DNA from: Dehalococcoidia bacterium
GTDB lineage: Bacteria; Chloroflexota; Dehalococcoidia; Lucifugimonadales; Lucifugimonadaceae
Length of the DNA: 64,000 bases
Direction of reading: 5' to 3'
NCBI GenBank assembly: GCA_026421185.1
Contig: JAPKCH010000001.1
Location: 1 to 64,000 of the forward strand
Shown here: positions 53,180-60,709 of the stretch, piece by piece
How positions within the stretch are numbered: position 1 is the first letter of the stretch
Layout of the letters: every line of letters starts with the position of its first letter
Position numbers and translations under genes: made by a program
The notes under the pieces: generated by a model
Seen by the model: the letters and a program-made list of their open reading frames with translations, nothing else
What the model was told of the DNA's origin: nothing
The model's database searches: none

Positions 53180-54235
53180 ATGAAAAACGCTTGGGCAGTA
53201 AGAATTGCCACCGACGAAGTACTAGAAACGTCGGTTCAGCTCGGTGTGAAGAACATCATCTTCTACGGTGGGCCTGGATCCCCATTTCGGCCAGCTAGCG
53301 ACAAGCCTCTCGAAAAAGCGAGAAATAGCTACGATGACTACGTAGCTATTCGCGAACGAGTCGAATCGTATGGTTTGACGATTACAGGATGCGAGAACGG
53401 GTTCATTTCTGATCCTAAGTTTTTCGACATTGCATTCGGTGGTCCGAAGCGAGATCAACTAATAGAACTTCTCGCAGCTGAGATTACCGATATGGGGCGA
53501 GCAGGTATTCCGATCCTTGCTTACAACTGGATGCCCAATTCTGTTTGGCGTTCAGCTGGAACTCAAATTCGTGGTGGAACCAATGTGACCGCTTGGGATA
53601 GTAATGCTTCCGATCAGCATTCGATTCTCGATATTTCAGAAGAAACCGAAGCCTTGCTTGCCGGGTACGACACTTCCAGAGAAAACATGTGGAAGTGCCT
53701 TGAGTATTGGATCAAGACGATTACACCGATCGCTGAATCTGCAGGTATCAAACTAGGTATCCACCCCGACGACCCACCTGTGCCTGAACTGGGTGGCGTG
53801 CCTCGACTGCTAGGAGGCTTCGACGCTTATAAGCGGCTTACTTCGATCGTAGATAGCCCGTATAACGGCATTGAGTTCTGTCAGGGCACGTTCTCCGAAA
53901 TGGAAGATGCCAAAGATGGCGGAATCTACGAGATGATCAAGTACTTCGCCGAGCGCGACAAAGTGCTTTATGTTCATTTCCGCAATGTTTCAGGAACCGT
54001 TCCGAAGTTCAACGAAGAATTCATCAACACTGGCTATGTCGATATGAAACGTGCGATGGAAACGTACAACGCCGCTGGATACAAGGGCGTGTTCATGGAT
54101 GACCACTGTCCAGAAATCGTTGGCGACACAGCGTTCCCTGGCAACTGGGGTGGCTACCGCTCAAGGATTTTCGCCCAAGGGTATATACAGGCAATGCTTG
54201 AATCCGTAACCGCCAAGCGACCGGAGCAGTTCTAA
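53180..54235 (+). CDS. uxuA: mannonate dehydratase (UxuA) family protein
   Basis: A 351-residue TIM-barrel sugar-acid dehydratase of the UxuA family, which turns D-mannonate into 2-keto-3-deoxy-D-gluconate with a divalent metal. GVKNIIFYGGPGSPF, AYNWMPNSVWRS, IKLGIHPDDPPVPELGG (metal-binding His and Asp), FCQGTFSEMEDA, YVHFRNVSGTV (His) and VFMDDHCPEIVGD (Asp, His) match. Isolated from other hexuronate genes in the window. The ATG has a weak upstream purine run. It ends with a good terminator. Confidence 0.88.
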   Translation: MKNAWAVRIATDEVLETSVQLGVKNIIFYGGPGSPFRPASDKPLEKARNSYDDYVAIRERVESYGLTITGCENGFISDPKFFDIAFGGPKRDQLIELLAAEITDMGRAGIPILAYNWMPNSVWRSAGTQIRGGTNVTAWDSNASDQHSILDISEETEALLAGYDTSRENMWKCLEYWIKTITPIAESAGIKLGIHPDDPPVPELGGVPRLLGGFDAYKRLTSIVDSPYNGIEFCQGTFSEMEDAKDGGIYEMIKYFAERDKVLYVHFRNVSGTVPKFNEEFINTGYVDMKRAMETYNAAGYKGVFMDDHCPEIVGDTAFPGNWGGYRSRIFAQGYIQAMLESVTAKRPEQF

Positions 54236-54264
54236 CACCGTTCGACATATGAGCTCAACGCAAA

Positions 54265-54304
54265 AGACCCCGGGAGAATTTTGGTTCTCTCGGGGTCTGA
54301 TTTT
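54265..54304. terminator. rho-independent terminator between uxuA and ftsZ
   Basis: AGACCCCGGGAGAA (54265-54278) pairs with TTCTCTCGGGGTCT (54285-54298) with one wobble, with T-rich sequence after it. It ends the uxuA-like transcript and may also serve the opposing ftsZ unit. Confidence 0.85.
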
Positions 54305-54375
54305 GACTCCTACCTCAAATGCTTTTTAAGAACGTCTGGGCAGAGCTATTTGAAAAGTGGTTTGCTTAGTTAAGG

Positions 54376-55488
54376 CTAGTCACTGGATGCCATCTCACGG
54401 ACTGAACGCCTGCGAGCTGAACGGTGATGTCGTAGAAACGGTGGAAGATCTAGAGCTTCTTCGTCGCCAAGCACATCGCTCAAAGCAGCAGTTACTGCTG
54501 CTTCTTTTTCAGCTGATGCTTCGGCACCCGGGAAGCCAGTCGCGATGATCGTCATCTTGACTTCGTTTTCCATCTTAGGGTCGGTGACCATACCGAAGAT
54601 GATGTTGCAATCTGGGTCTACCATGTTCGATACAACTTCCGAAGCCTTTTGCACTTCCTGAAGTGTGAGATCGGTTCCGCCAGTGACATTGAAAATAACG
54701 CCACGTGCGCCTGCGATCGAGACCTCTAACAGAGGGCTATCGATTGCAGCTTCTGCAGCCATTATTGCTCGATCTTCGCCCGAACCTTGACCAATAGCCA
54801 TCCATGCTGGACCAGCGTTCGACATGATCGCTTTTACGTCAGCGAAGTCAAGGTTGATTTCACCAGGCATGAGGATCAGTTCAGCGATCGACTGAACACC
54901 CTGTCGTAGAACGTCGTCTGCCATTCGGAATGCCATGTCCATCGAGAGGTTCTCGGTCGACATGATTAGAAGTCGGTCGTTTGGAATAACGATAAGAGTG
55001 TCGACAACTTCGGCAAGAGCCTTGATGCCTTCTTCAGCCTGTCGTCGTCGTCGTGCGCCTTCGAAGTTGAATGGCTTGGTTACAACACCAACCGTTAGAG
55101 CTCCGAGTTCTTGGGCAACTTCAGCAACAACTGGCGAACCACCTGTTCCTGTTCCGCCACCCATACCGGCTGCGATGAATACAAGGTCGGCACCTTCAAG
55201 TGCTCGCTTGATTTCGTCGCGGTCTTCTTCGTGACATTCTCGACCCTTTGAAGGGTCTCCGCCAACGCCGAGACCACGTGCGGTACGGTCACCAACACGA
55301 ATGCGAATAGGGACGTCAGAGCGGGTAAGTGCCTGAGCGTCAGTGTTAACTGTGATGTACTCAACTTCAGGGATACGGTCTCGGTACATACGTGACACGG
55401 CGTTAGAGCCACCGCCACCTACACCAACGACCTTAATTGTCGCTGATCCGATATTTCCTTCAATTGGTGTTTGAGCCTGGTCGACCAT
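54376..55488 (-). CDS. ftsZ: cell division protein FtsZ
   Basis: A 370-residue tubulin homologue that polymerises with GTP into the division ring. [15 protein letters not shown] is the N-terminal nucleotide loop, and [15 protein letters not shown] is the tubulin signature. [18 protein letters not shown] is the T7 loop that activates hydrolysis in the neighbouring subunit. The C-terminal peptide [16 protein letters not shown] is the conserved tail that binds FtsA, followed by a basic extension. It is the last gene of the mraZ-rsmH-ftsA-ftsZ run and is separated from ftsA by 135 bases with a hairpin. Confidence 0.97.
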   Translation of the reverse strand: MVDQAQTPIEGNIGSATIKVVGVGGGGSNAVSRMYRDRIPEVEYITVNTDAQALTRSDVPIRIRVGDRTARGLGVGGDPSKGRECHEEDRDEIKRALEGADLVFIAAGMGGGTGTGGSPVVAEVAQELGALTVGVVTKPFNFEGARRRRQAEEGIKALAEVVDTLIVIPNDRLLIMSTENLSMDMAFRMADDVLRQGVQSIAELILMPGEINLDFADVKAIMSNAGPAWMAIGQGSGEDRAIMAAEAAIDSPLLEVSIAGARGVIFNVTGGTDLTLQEVQKASEVVSNMVDPDCNIIFGMVTDPKMENEVKMTIIATGFPGAEASAEKEAAVTAALSDVLGDEEALDLPPFLRHHRSARRRSVREMASSD

Positions 55489-55556
55489 ACTTGTTTCTCC
55501 TGGAGATCGTTATGCCATTTATTGAATGACTTGCTGACCGCGGATGTTTAGGTTTG

Positions 55557-55578
55557 ACGCCGCTCGTTTGAGCGGCGT
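55557..55578. other. perfect hairpin between ftsA and ftsZ
   Basis: ACGCCGCTC (55557-55565) and GAGCGGCGT (55570-55578) pair fully around the loop GTTT. In the ftsA-to-ftsZ direction no T-run follows, so a processing site, attenuator or partial terminator that sets the ftsZ/ftsA ratio is possible. Confidence 0.5.
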
Positions 55579-55623
55579 TATTAGTTTTGTTAGCGCCCGA
55601 AAAGAGATTCTGTTCGCACGTTT

Positions 55624-56910
55624 CTACGTACCAGCAATCTCCTTTTCACGTTTTGTCAACCAGCCACGGATCATAGAAAGTGCACCGCTCGAGGTCTTGG
55701 TTACTTCTCCAGAATTGTTAGATGTAGTAGTTCTCTTTCGCTGAGTCACATGGTTTTCAGCAGGTAAATTGCGGGTGCCCCATAGAGCGATGCCGGCTGC
55801 AGCTGAGTAGGCAGGATCGTTCGTGCCTTCAGGCATTCCATCGAGCCCACGTGGTGTGGCTAGTCGTACTTTTCGTTGGAAGATGTACTTGGCGATATTC
55901 AAAAAGCCATCGAGCTTGGCACCACCACCGGTGAATACGATTCGGTCGGTTGGAATATCGGCAAGATGCGGAACTTCAAGCTTGAGCTGAATCATGTGGA
56001 ACAACTCAGAAGTTCGTTCCTTGAGTACCTGACCGATTTCTCGCTTAGAGATAGTCAAAGGCTGTTTCATCGTTGTGGGATGAAGGGTGACCTCTTCTTT
56101 CATGTTTGCAAGTTCCGGAGCAGCAGTGCCATGTTCGATCTTGAGCTGTTCAGCAGAATCAAAGTCGATTGCAAAGGCGATGCTCAGGTCGTTCGAGAAC
56201 TGGAATCCACCAACAGGAATGACGGCTGTGTGAACTACCACGCCATCGTGGTAAACGGCGATGTCAGATGTTCCGCCACCAACGTCGATCAGAACTGCGC
56301 CTTCTTCACGCTCGTCAGCAGTAAGGACTGCATCGGCGCTTGCAAGAGGCTCAACAACCATCGACGAAACCCGGACACCAGCGTTGGAAACGGCGTTGTG
56401 TAGTTCGGTAATCTTTGAAATCGAGCCAGTAATTACATGGCTTTCGACGTGAAGTTCTCCGGTGTGCATCCCAAGTGGGTTGCGAACGCCGTGAAGACCA
56501 TCAAGTGAGTAGGTTCGTGGAATAACGTGGAGCAGTCGACGGTCATCTGCGAGATCCATCGAACCTGCAGCCTTCTTAGATGCCGAAATGTCGAGATCGG
56601 TGACAGCACGCATTCCATCCGGACGTGGGACATTGGCCCAGCGGTTCTTCGATTCAACGTGACTGCCAGTTAGACCGGCGTAAACGCTCGTTACTTCAAC
56701 GCCTGCGTCGGCCGATGCGGCAGCGATTGATTCTTTGATTGCGGCAGTGACGGCAGCAGAATCTGCAACCATTCCTTTGCTCATGCCATCACAAGGCACG
56801 ATGCTGATACCGCTTACTTCAGTGCGATGGTTTGCGCGTTTACGAGTGATGATTGTGCAAACTTTGGTTGTGCCGATATCGATAGCTACTCTGAAGTCGT
56901 CTTGCAACAT
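55624..56910 (-). CDS. ftsA: cell division protein FtsA
   Basis: A 428-residue actin-like ATPase that tethers FtsZ to the membrane. RVAIDIGTTKVCTII is the phosphate-1 loop, the SHVESKNRWAN region belongs to the SHS2 domain, and VLIDVGGGTSDIAVY with IVFTGGGAKLDGFL mark the phosphate-2 and adenosine motifs. The last 20 residues are basic (MIRGWLTKREKEIAG) and form the amphipathic helix for membrane binding. The ribosome binding site AGGAG is six bases before the ATG. A 37-codon ORF and rsmH lie upstream. Confidence 0.94.
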   Translation of the reverse strand: MLQDDFRVAIDIGTTKVCTIITRKRANHRTEVSGISIVPCDGMSKGMVADSAAVTAAIKESIAAASADAGVEVTSVYAGLTGSHVESKNRWANVPRPDGMRAVTDLDISASKKAAGSMDLADDRRLLHVIPRTYSLDGLHGVRNPLGMHTGELHVESHVITGSISKITELHNAVSNAGVRVSSMVVEPLASADAVLTADEREEGAVLIDVGGGTSDIAVYHDGVVVHTAVIPVGGFQFSNDLSIAFAIDFDSAEQLKIEHGTAAPELANMKEEVTLHPTTMKQPLTISKREIGQVLKERTSELFHMIQLKLEVPHLADIPTDRIVFTGGGAKLDGFLNIAKYIFQRKVRLATPRGLDGMPEGTNDPAYSAAAGIALWGTRNLPAENHVTQRKRTTTSNNSGEVTKTSSGALSMIRGWLTKREKEIAGT

Positions 56911-56949
56911 GCTGGGCTCCTGTAATGGTTTTTTTATGGGGTAGTGGAG

Positions 56950-57063
56950 TTAACGGAGAAGCCGTGGCGTATCAGGTGGTTCAGCTAGAACGGCCGTTCC
57001 TTGCAATGTTGCCGAGAGTGCTCGTCGGTAAGGGCTTTGGTTGTTTAGATATGTATTTCTCAA
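56950..57063 (-). CDS. very short ORF in the ftsL position between rsmH and ftsA
   Basis: A TTG overlaps the rsmH stop (TTGA) and opens 37 codons (RNTYLNNQSPYRRALS, then a Pro-rich end) before TAA. Classical clusters carry ftsL here. This peptide has no membrane segment, so it is not FtsL. It may be a coupling peptide or a chance frame. Confidence 0.2.
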   Translation of the reverse strand: MRNTYLNNQSPYRRALSATLQGTAVLAEPPDTPRLLR

Positions 57064-57995
57064 ACCCGCTCAGCCACCCGTAACTTGGCACTGCGCGCAC
57101 GTGGATTAGCACCGATTTCTGAGTCAGTAGGGATCTGTGGGCGGCGTGAGATCATCTTCAGCGTTGCCAAGTGATCACATCGGCAGATAGGAGTGCCAGG
57201 AGGGCAGATGCAGTCGGACGCTTGCTTGCGAATGAAATTCTTCACAATGCGGTCTTCAAGCGAGTGATACGAAATGACAGCGAGACGTCCACCCTGGCCA
57301 AGCAGGGATACTGCCTGTTCAAGTGCCGTTTCGAGTGCCGAAAGCTCATCGTTCACCGCAATACGAATGGCTTGGAACGTACGAGTTGCGGGATGCGTTC
57401 GCTTACCGCGACGCGGGTTTACCTTCTCAATAAGTTCAGCGAGTTCGAGCGAAGTATTGAGCGGTCGATGTCGGACGATAGCGTTAGCAATTCGTCGAGC
57501 TGCACGGTCTTCACCTAAATGGAAAATAATGTCTGCTAATTCAGATTCGGCGTATTCGTTAACGATGTTGGAAGCAGATATTTGCTGATCAAGGCTGAAA
57601 CGCATGTCTAACGGGTCGGCTCGTCGGAAACTGAAACCACGAGATTCGCGATCTAGTTGTAGAGAAGAAACTCCAAGATCAAATAGAACGCCGTGGACAG
57701 GAACAAATTCGTATTGAAGCGCTGTCGCTCGAATATCACGGAAGTTCGTGTTGACAGCGAGGAACGCATCATCATGCTCAGCCAAACGCTTGGTGGCAAC
57801 GGTGATAGCTTCAGGATCGGCATCGACGCCGAGTACTTGCCCGCCAGGGTTTGCAGCGCGGAGGATTTCCTTCGAGTGACCACCCTCGCCAAGAGTTCCA
57901 TCAATGTAACGTCCACCAGGCTGGACATTTAGTGCCTGCATAATTTCCGGCATCATGACCGGTTCGTGGTGAAGATTTAAGCCCATGAGAATCAC
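57060..57995 (-). CDS. rsmH: 16S rRNA m4C1402 methyltransferase RsmH
   Basis: A 311-residue methyltransferase for N4 of C1402 in 16S rRNA. HHEPVMMPEIMQALN opens the protein, YIDGTLGEGGHSKEIL is the SAM loop, VLGVDADPEAI follows, and VLFDLGVSSLQLD and SFRRADPLDMR, with AVISYHSLEDRIVKNF, are family marks. The GTG start at 57995 overlaps the mraZ stop (GTGA) and has GGAG eight bases upstream, which makes it a better start than the ATG three codons later. It follows mraZ as in most dcw clusters. Confidence 0.95.
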   Translation of the reverse strand: MILMGLNLHHEPVMMPEIMQALNVQPGGRYIDGTLGEGGHSKEILRAANPGGQVLGVDADPEAITVATKRLAEHDDAFLAVNTNFRDIRATALQYEFVPVHGVLFDLGVSSLQLDRESRGFSFRRADPLDMRFSLDQQISASNIVNEYAESELADIIFHLGEDRAARRIANAIVRHRPLNTSLELAELIEKVNPRRGKRTHPATRTFQAIRIAVNDELSALETALEQAVSLLGQGGRLAVISYHSLEDRIVKNFIRKQASDCICPPGTPICRCDHLATLKMISRRPQIPTDSEIGANPRARSAKLRVAERV

Positions 57996-58480
57996 TCGTC
58001 TGTCTCCGGTTCATACTGCCGACCGACGATTTGGGTCTGTTCGGGTTGAGGAGTTACTTGAGGCGCTGCTTCGGCGATGTCGCTCGCTTCGGTATCGAGA
58101 ACACGTCGTTCTTCGCTCCATGCAGATGATGACCAAATTTCGATAAACCTGCCGGTACCGACGATGACGACGTCTTCACCCAAACCGGCATACTCACGAA
58201 GCTGAACCGGAACAACGACACGACCACTACGGTCAAGGGTTCCTGCAAATGCGCCAGAAAACGTTAGGCGTGCCAGTTTTCGAGCACTGGCTGAAGTTGC
58301 GGGCTGATGGGCGATATCGCTAGCTGCTCGTTCCCACTCCTCCGGGGTGTAAACAACAACACAGTTGTCGTAAGCCCGACCGAGGATAATGCCATCGATG
58401 AACGCCATTTTGAATCGAGCAGGAATTGCGACCCTGCCTTGAGGATCGATTCTGTGCTCATATTCGCCGGCAAAAATCAT
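57992..58480 (-). CDS. mraZ: division/cell wall cluster transcriptional regulator MraZ
   Basis: About 162 residues of the AbrB-fold protein MraZ, which in E. coli represses its own dcw operon and forms ring oligomers. FAGEYEHRIDPQGRVAIPARF and GTLDRSGRVVVPVQLREYAGL are the two MraZ repeats. The C-terminal tail after EERRVLD is longer than in E. coli and rich in Gln and Glu. The ATG at 58480 is preferred over frames open to 58591. It overlaps rsmH by four bases. No obvious direct TGGG-type MraZ repeats are visible upstream. Confidence 0.92.
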   Translation of the reverse strand: MIFAGEYEHRIDPQGRVAIPARFKMAFIDGIILGRAYDNCVVVYTPEEWERAASDIAHQPATSASARKLARLTFSGAFAGTLDRSGRVVVPVQLREYAGLGEDVVIVGTGRFIEIWSSSAWSEERRVLDTEASDIAEAAPQVTPQPEQTQIVGRQYEPETDE

Positions 58481-58613
58481 GTTGGTCTCTGGGTACGGAG
58501 CGAAAACAGATAAACTAAAATTGCCCCTATCTGCCCCAATACAATACAAATTGTGCCATATACCTACTTTCCCCGACAATACATTTAGCATGCAGTTTTA
58601 TGAGTTATTTAAA

Positions 58614-58710
58614 GTTACGAACGTACTCCGCTCCGTGCTAGCATTCCCATAATTGAACTTGTACGTTCGTACTCCAAGTTCAAGCCTGAGTTTGTTGGTA
58701 CGTTCGTACT
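58614..58710. promoter_or_regulatory. three TACG-NN-CGTA repeats in the mraZ/MoaB-like divergent promoter region
   Basis: Copies GTTACGAACGTACTCC (58614-58629), GTACGTTCGTACTCC (58661-58675) and GTACGTTCGTACT (58698-58710) share a palindromic core and all read the same way. The middle copy sits within the loop of a perfect nine-base inverted repeat TTGAACTTG (58653-58661) and CAAGTTCAA (58675-58683). The array lies between the divergent mraZ and MoaB-like genes, as operators would. The binding protein is unknown. Confidence 0.55.
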
Positions 58711-58787
58711 TTGATGGTTTTTATGCTCGGGAACTTCAAGTATTTCGACCTTAATGGACAGGAGAAGAGCCAATAGTTGCTTACGCG

Positions 58788-59264
58788 GTGTTGACCAGCA
58801 GCGATACAGGATCTACAGGGAAACGTGTCGATACGAGCGGTGATGCTATCGTCGAAATCATGGATGGCGCAGGTCATAATTTGTCAGGGCGCGTTATGCT
58901 GCCAGACGATTTCGACCAGCTTTCCGATCAGATAAAAACCTGGTGTGATTCAGGAAATATCGACGTAGTTCTGACCACTGGCGGAACGGGTCTGTCGTCT
59001 CGTGACGTCATGCCTGAAGTAACCAGTGGTTTGATCGATTTAGAGATTCCCGGCATGGCAGAAGCGATGCGTGCTGAATCTCTGAAGGTAACTAAGATGG
59101 CGATGATTTCTCGAGCAGTCGTTGGCGCACGAGGTTCGACTCTGGTTATCAACTTGCCGGGTAGCACTGGTGGCGTGCGGGACAATTTGGGCGTGGTATT
59201 GCCGGTGATAAATCACGCAGCAGAAGTCTTTCAAGATCGACAAAAAGGCGATCACCCGATTTAG
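58788..59264 (+). CDS. MoaB/MogA-like molybdopterin biosynthesis protein
   Basis: A 158-residue molybdopterin-binding-fold protein. VLTSSDTGSTG, VDVVLTTGGTGLSSRDV and AMRAESLKVTKMAMISRA match MogA/MoaB, where TTGGTG and the following Asp bind adenylated molybdopterin. It should adenylate molybdopterin during molybdenum-cofactor synthesis. The start is doubtful: a good AGGAG at 58760 is too far from the GTG at 58788, and upstream sequence (VAYA at 58776-58787) reads like the missing beginning of strand one, yet no ATG, GTG or TTG lies there. ATA at 58773 or GTT at 58776 are candidates. No other moa genes are in the window. Confidence 0.82.
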   Translation: MLTSSDTGSTGKRVDTSGDAIVEIMDGAGHNLSGRVMLPDDFDQLSDQIKTWCDSGNIDVVLTTGGTGLSSRDVMPEVTSGLIDLEIPGMAEAMRAESLKVTKMAMISRAVVGARGSTLVINLPGSTGGVRDNLGVVLPVINHAAEVFQDRQKGDHPI

Positions 59265-59334
59265 GCAGACGTCTTTCGCATGCGGGTGTGAATCTTAGTT
59301 GAATAGACGGAAACCCTCAGGTAGAACATGTCCT

Positions 59335-60045
59335 ATGAAAATCTCGATAATCACACTGTTTCCTGAAATGTTCGAAGGCCCATTGGGCACGAGCATTGTT
59401 GGTCGCGCTGTGGAATCCGGGCAAATCGAAATTGAAACTGTTCAGTTACGAGATTTTGCGCCAAACGAACGAGGTACTGTTGATGAGCCGCCATTTGGAG
59501 GCAGTGCCGGAATGGTCCTTCAGGCTGGACCATTAGTTGCAGCAGTAGACGATGTTGCAGCTAAGTCGACAGGAGCGACTAAACCCCATGTGGTTTTGAT
59601 GTCAGCACAGGGCGCTCCGTTGACCCACCGACGAGCACAAGAACTGTCGGAAATGAACTCGGTCACATTGGTCTGCGGACACTATGAGGGCGTCGACGAA
59701 CGATTCATCGAACTACGCGTCGATGAAGAGATTTCCATTGGCGACTTCGTTATGACAGGTGGTGAAATACCAGCGATGGCGCTTACCGATGCGATGGTCA
59801 GGCTTATTCCCGGCGTGCTTGGCGACGATGATTCCGCTAAACATGATTCATTCGCTCCAGGATCTGTTTCATTACTGGAAGGCCCTGTCTACACACGACC
59901 TGCGAAATTCATGGGGTTGGAAGTTCCGAAAGAACTACTGACTGGCGATCACGCAAAGATCGAAACGTGGCGCAGGAAGCAAGCATTGCGACGGACCGAA
60001 GAACGACGGCCCGATCTATTAAATGATTGGCCAGTTACCGAGTAA
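59335..60045 (+). CDS. trmD: tRNA (guanine37-N1)-methyltransferase TrmD
   Basis: About 236 residues of the SPOUT-class enzyme that methylates G37 of tRNAs reading CNN codons and prevents frameshifts. MKISIITLFPEMF opens the protein, LRDFAPNERGTVDEPPFGG, LVCGHYEGVDERFIE, and EISIGDFVMTGGEIPAM form the trefoil SAM site. The C-terminal domain holds YTRPAKFMGLEVP and ETWRRKQALRRT. The ATG at 59335 fits the family better than frames open to 59299. A terminator-like hairpin follows, then rplS. Confidence 0.95.
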   Translation: MKISIITLFPEMFEGPLGTSIVGRAVESGQIEIETVQLRDFAPNERGTVDEPPFGGSAGMVLQAGPLVAAVDDVAAKSTGATKPHVVLMSAQGAPLTHRRAQELSEMNSVTLVCGHYEGVDERFIELRVDEEISIGDFVMTGGEIPAMALTDAMVRLIPGVLGDDDSAKHDSFAPGSVSLLEGPVYTRPAKFMGLEVPKELLTGDHAKIETWRRKQALRRTEERRPDLLNDWPVTE

Positions 60046-60083
60046 ATATGTTCGTTTCATCTGGGTAGTCTCGCTCAGCAATT

Positions 60084-60123
60084 GAAAAAGGGCGTTTAGT
60101 GGTATTGCTGGTTCCCCTTTTTC
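60084..60123 (+). terminator. terminator-like inverted repeat after trmD
   Basis: GAAAAAGGG (60084-60092) and CCCTTTTTC (60115-60123) form a nine-base stem around a 22-base loop, 39 bases after the trmD stop. Confidence 0.6.
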
Positions 60124-60158
60124 AGAGGTAGACTAAATGTTCGGCACTGAAACACATC

Positions 60159-60178
60159 GACGCCTTCGGGCGTCTTTT
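60159..60178 (+). promoter_or_regulatory. UUCG hairpin with T-run in the rplS leader
   Basis: GACGCC-TTCG-GGCGTC with TTTT following is a compact terminator or attenuator 20 bases before the rplS ATG. It may act in feedback control of L19, as some ribosomal protein leaders do. Confidence 0.5.
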
Positions 60179-60198
60179 CGCGACGAAAGATTTTTGAC

Positions 60199-60552
60199 AT
60201 GGACGCTGCATCACTGGTCGGGCTCAAAACGCTTGACCATATCCAAGACTTCCAGCCTGGTGACACCGTAACCGTGAACCTTCGAATTGTTGAAGGCGAT
60301 CGACAGCGTGTTCAGGCTTTCCAAGGCAACGTCATTTCTGGCAAGCACCGAGTCGCAAGGACTCCTCTTGCTGGTGATTCGTTCACCGTTCGTCGAGTTT
60401 CATACGGCGTGGGTGTAGAGCGAATTATTCCGTTCCACTCACCAAACGTTGAATCTGTGGAGGTAACCCGACAGGGCAAGGTAAGACGAGCACGTCTGTA
60501 CTACCTCCGTGGTCTCACTGGCAAGAAGGCCAGAATCAAAGAACGCCGATAA
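60199..60552 (+). CDS. rplS: 50S ribosomal protein L19
   Basis: A 117-residue ribosomal protein at the 30S-50S interface. [49 protein letters not shown] and the C-terminal [19 protein letters not shown] match L19 along its whole length, which is close to the usual 115. It follows trmD as in many bacteria and is ended by its own terminator. Confidence 0.97.
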   Translation: MDAASLVGLKTLDHIQDFQPGDTVTVNLRIVEGDRQRVQAFQGNVISGKHRVARTPLAGDSFTVRRVSYGVGVERIIPFHSPNVESVEVTRQGKVRRARLYYLRGLTGKKARIKERR

Positions 60553-60590
60553 TCGAACTTCGACCGATTTGGTCGATATCGAATCTAACT

Positions 60591-60622
60591 AACCTCTGCA
60601 GTTCAGCTGCGGAGGTTTTTTT
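60591..60622 (+). terminator. rho-independent terminator after rplS
   Basis: AACCTCTGCAG (60591-60601) pairs with CTGCGGAGGTT (60607-60617) with one wobble, loop of five, and a seven-T run. Confidence 0.92.
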
Positions 60623-60709
60623 ATTTCTGTGCCGTTATATGTTTGACCGCATCGAGCCTGAGAAGATAATTGGCACATCACCAATTCCACGATTCACACC
60701 GGAGCACGA

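Noticed and set aside
58480..58620. MraZ-type direct repeats (TGGG spaced by about one turn) upstream of mraZ
   Set aside because: Only isolated GGG triplets are present and no regular spacing; the TACGNNCGTA array is the more convincing signal.
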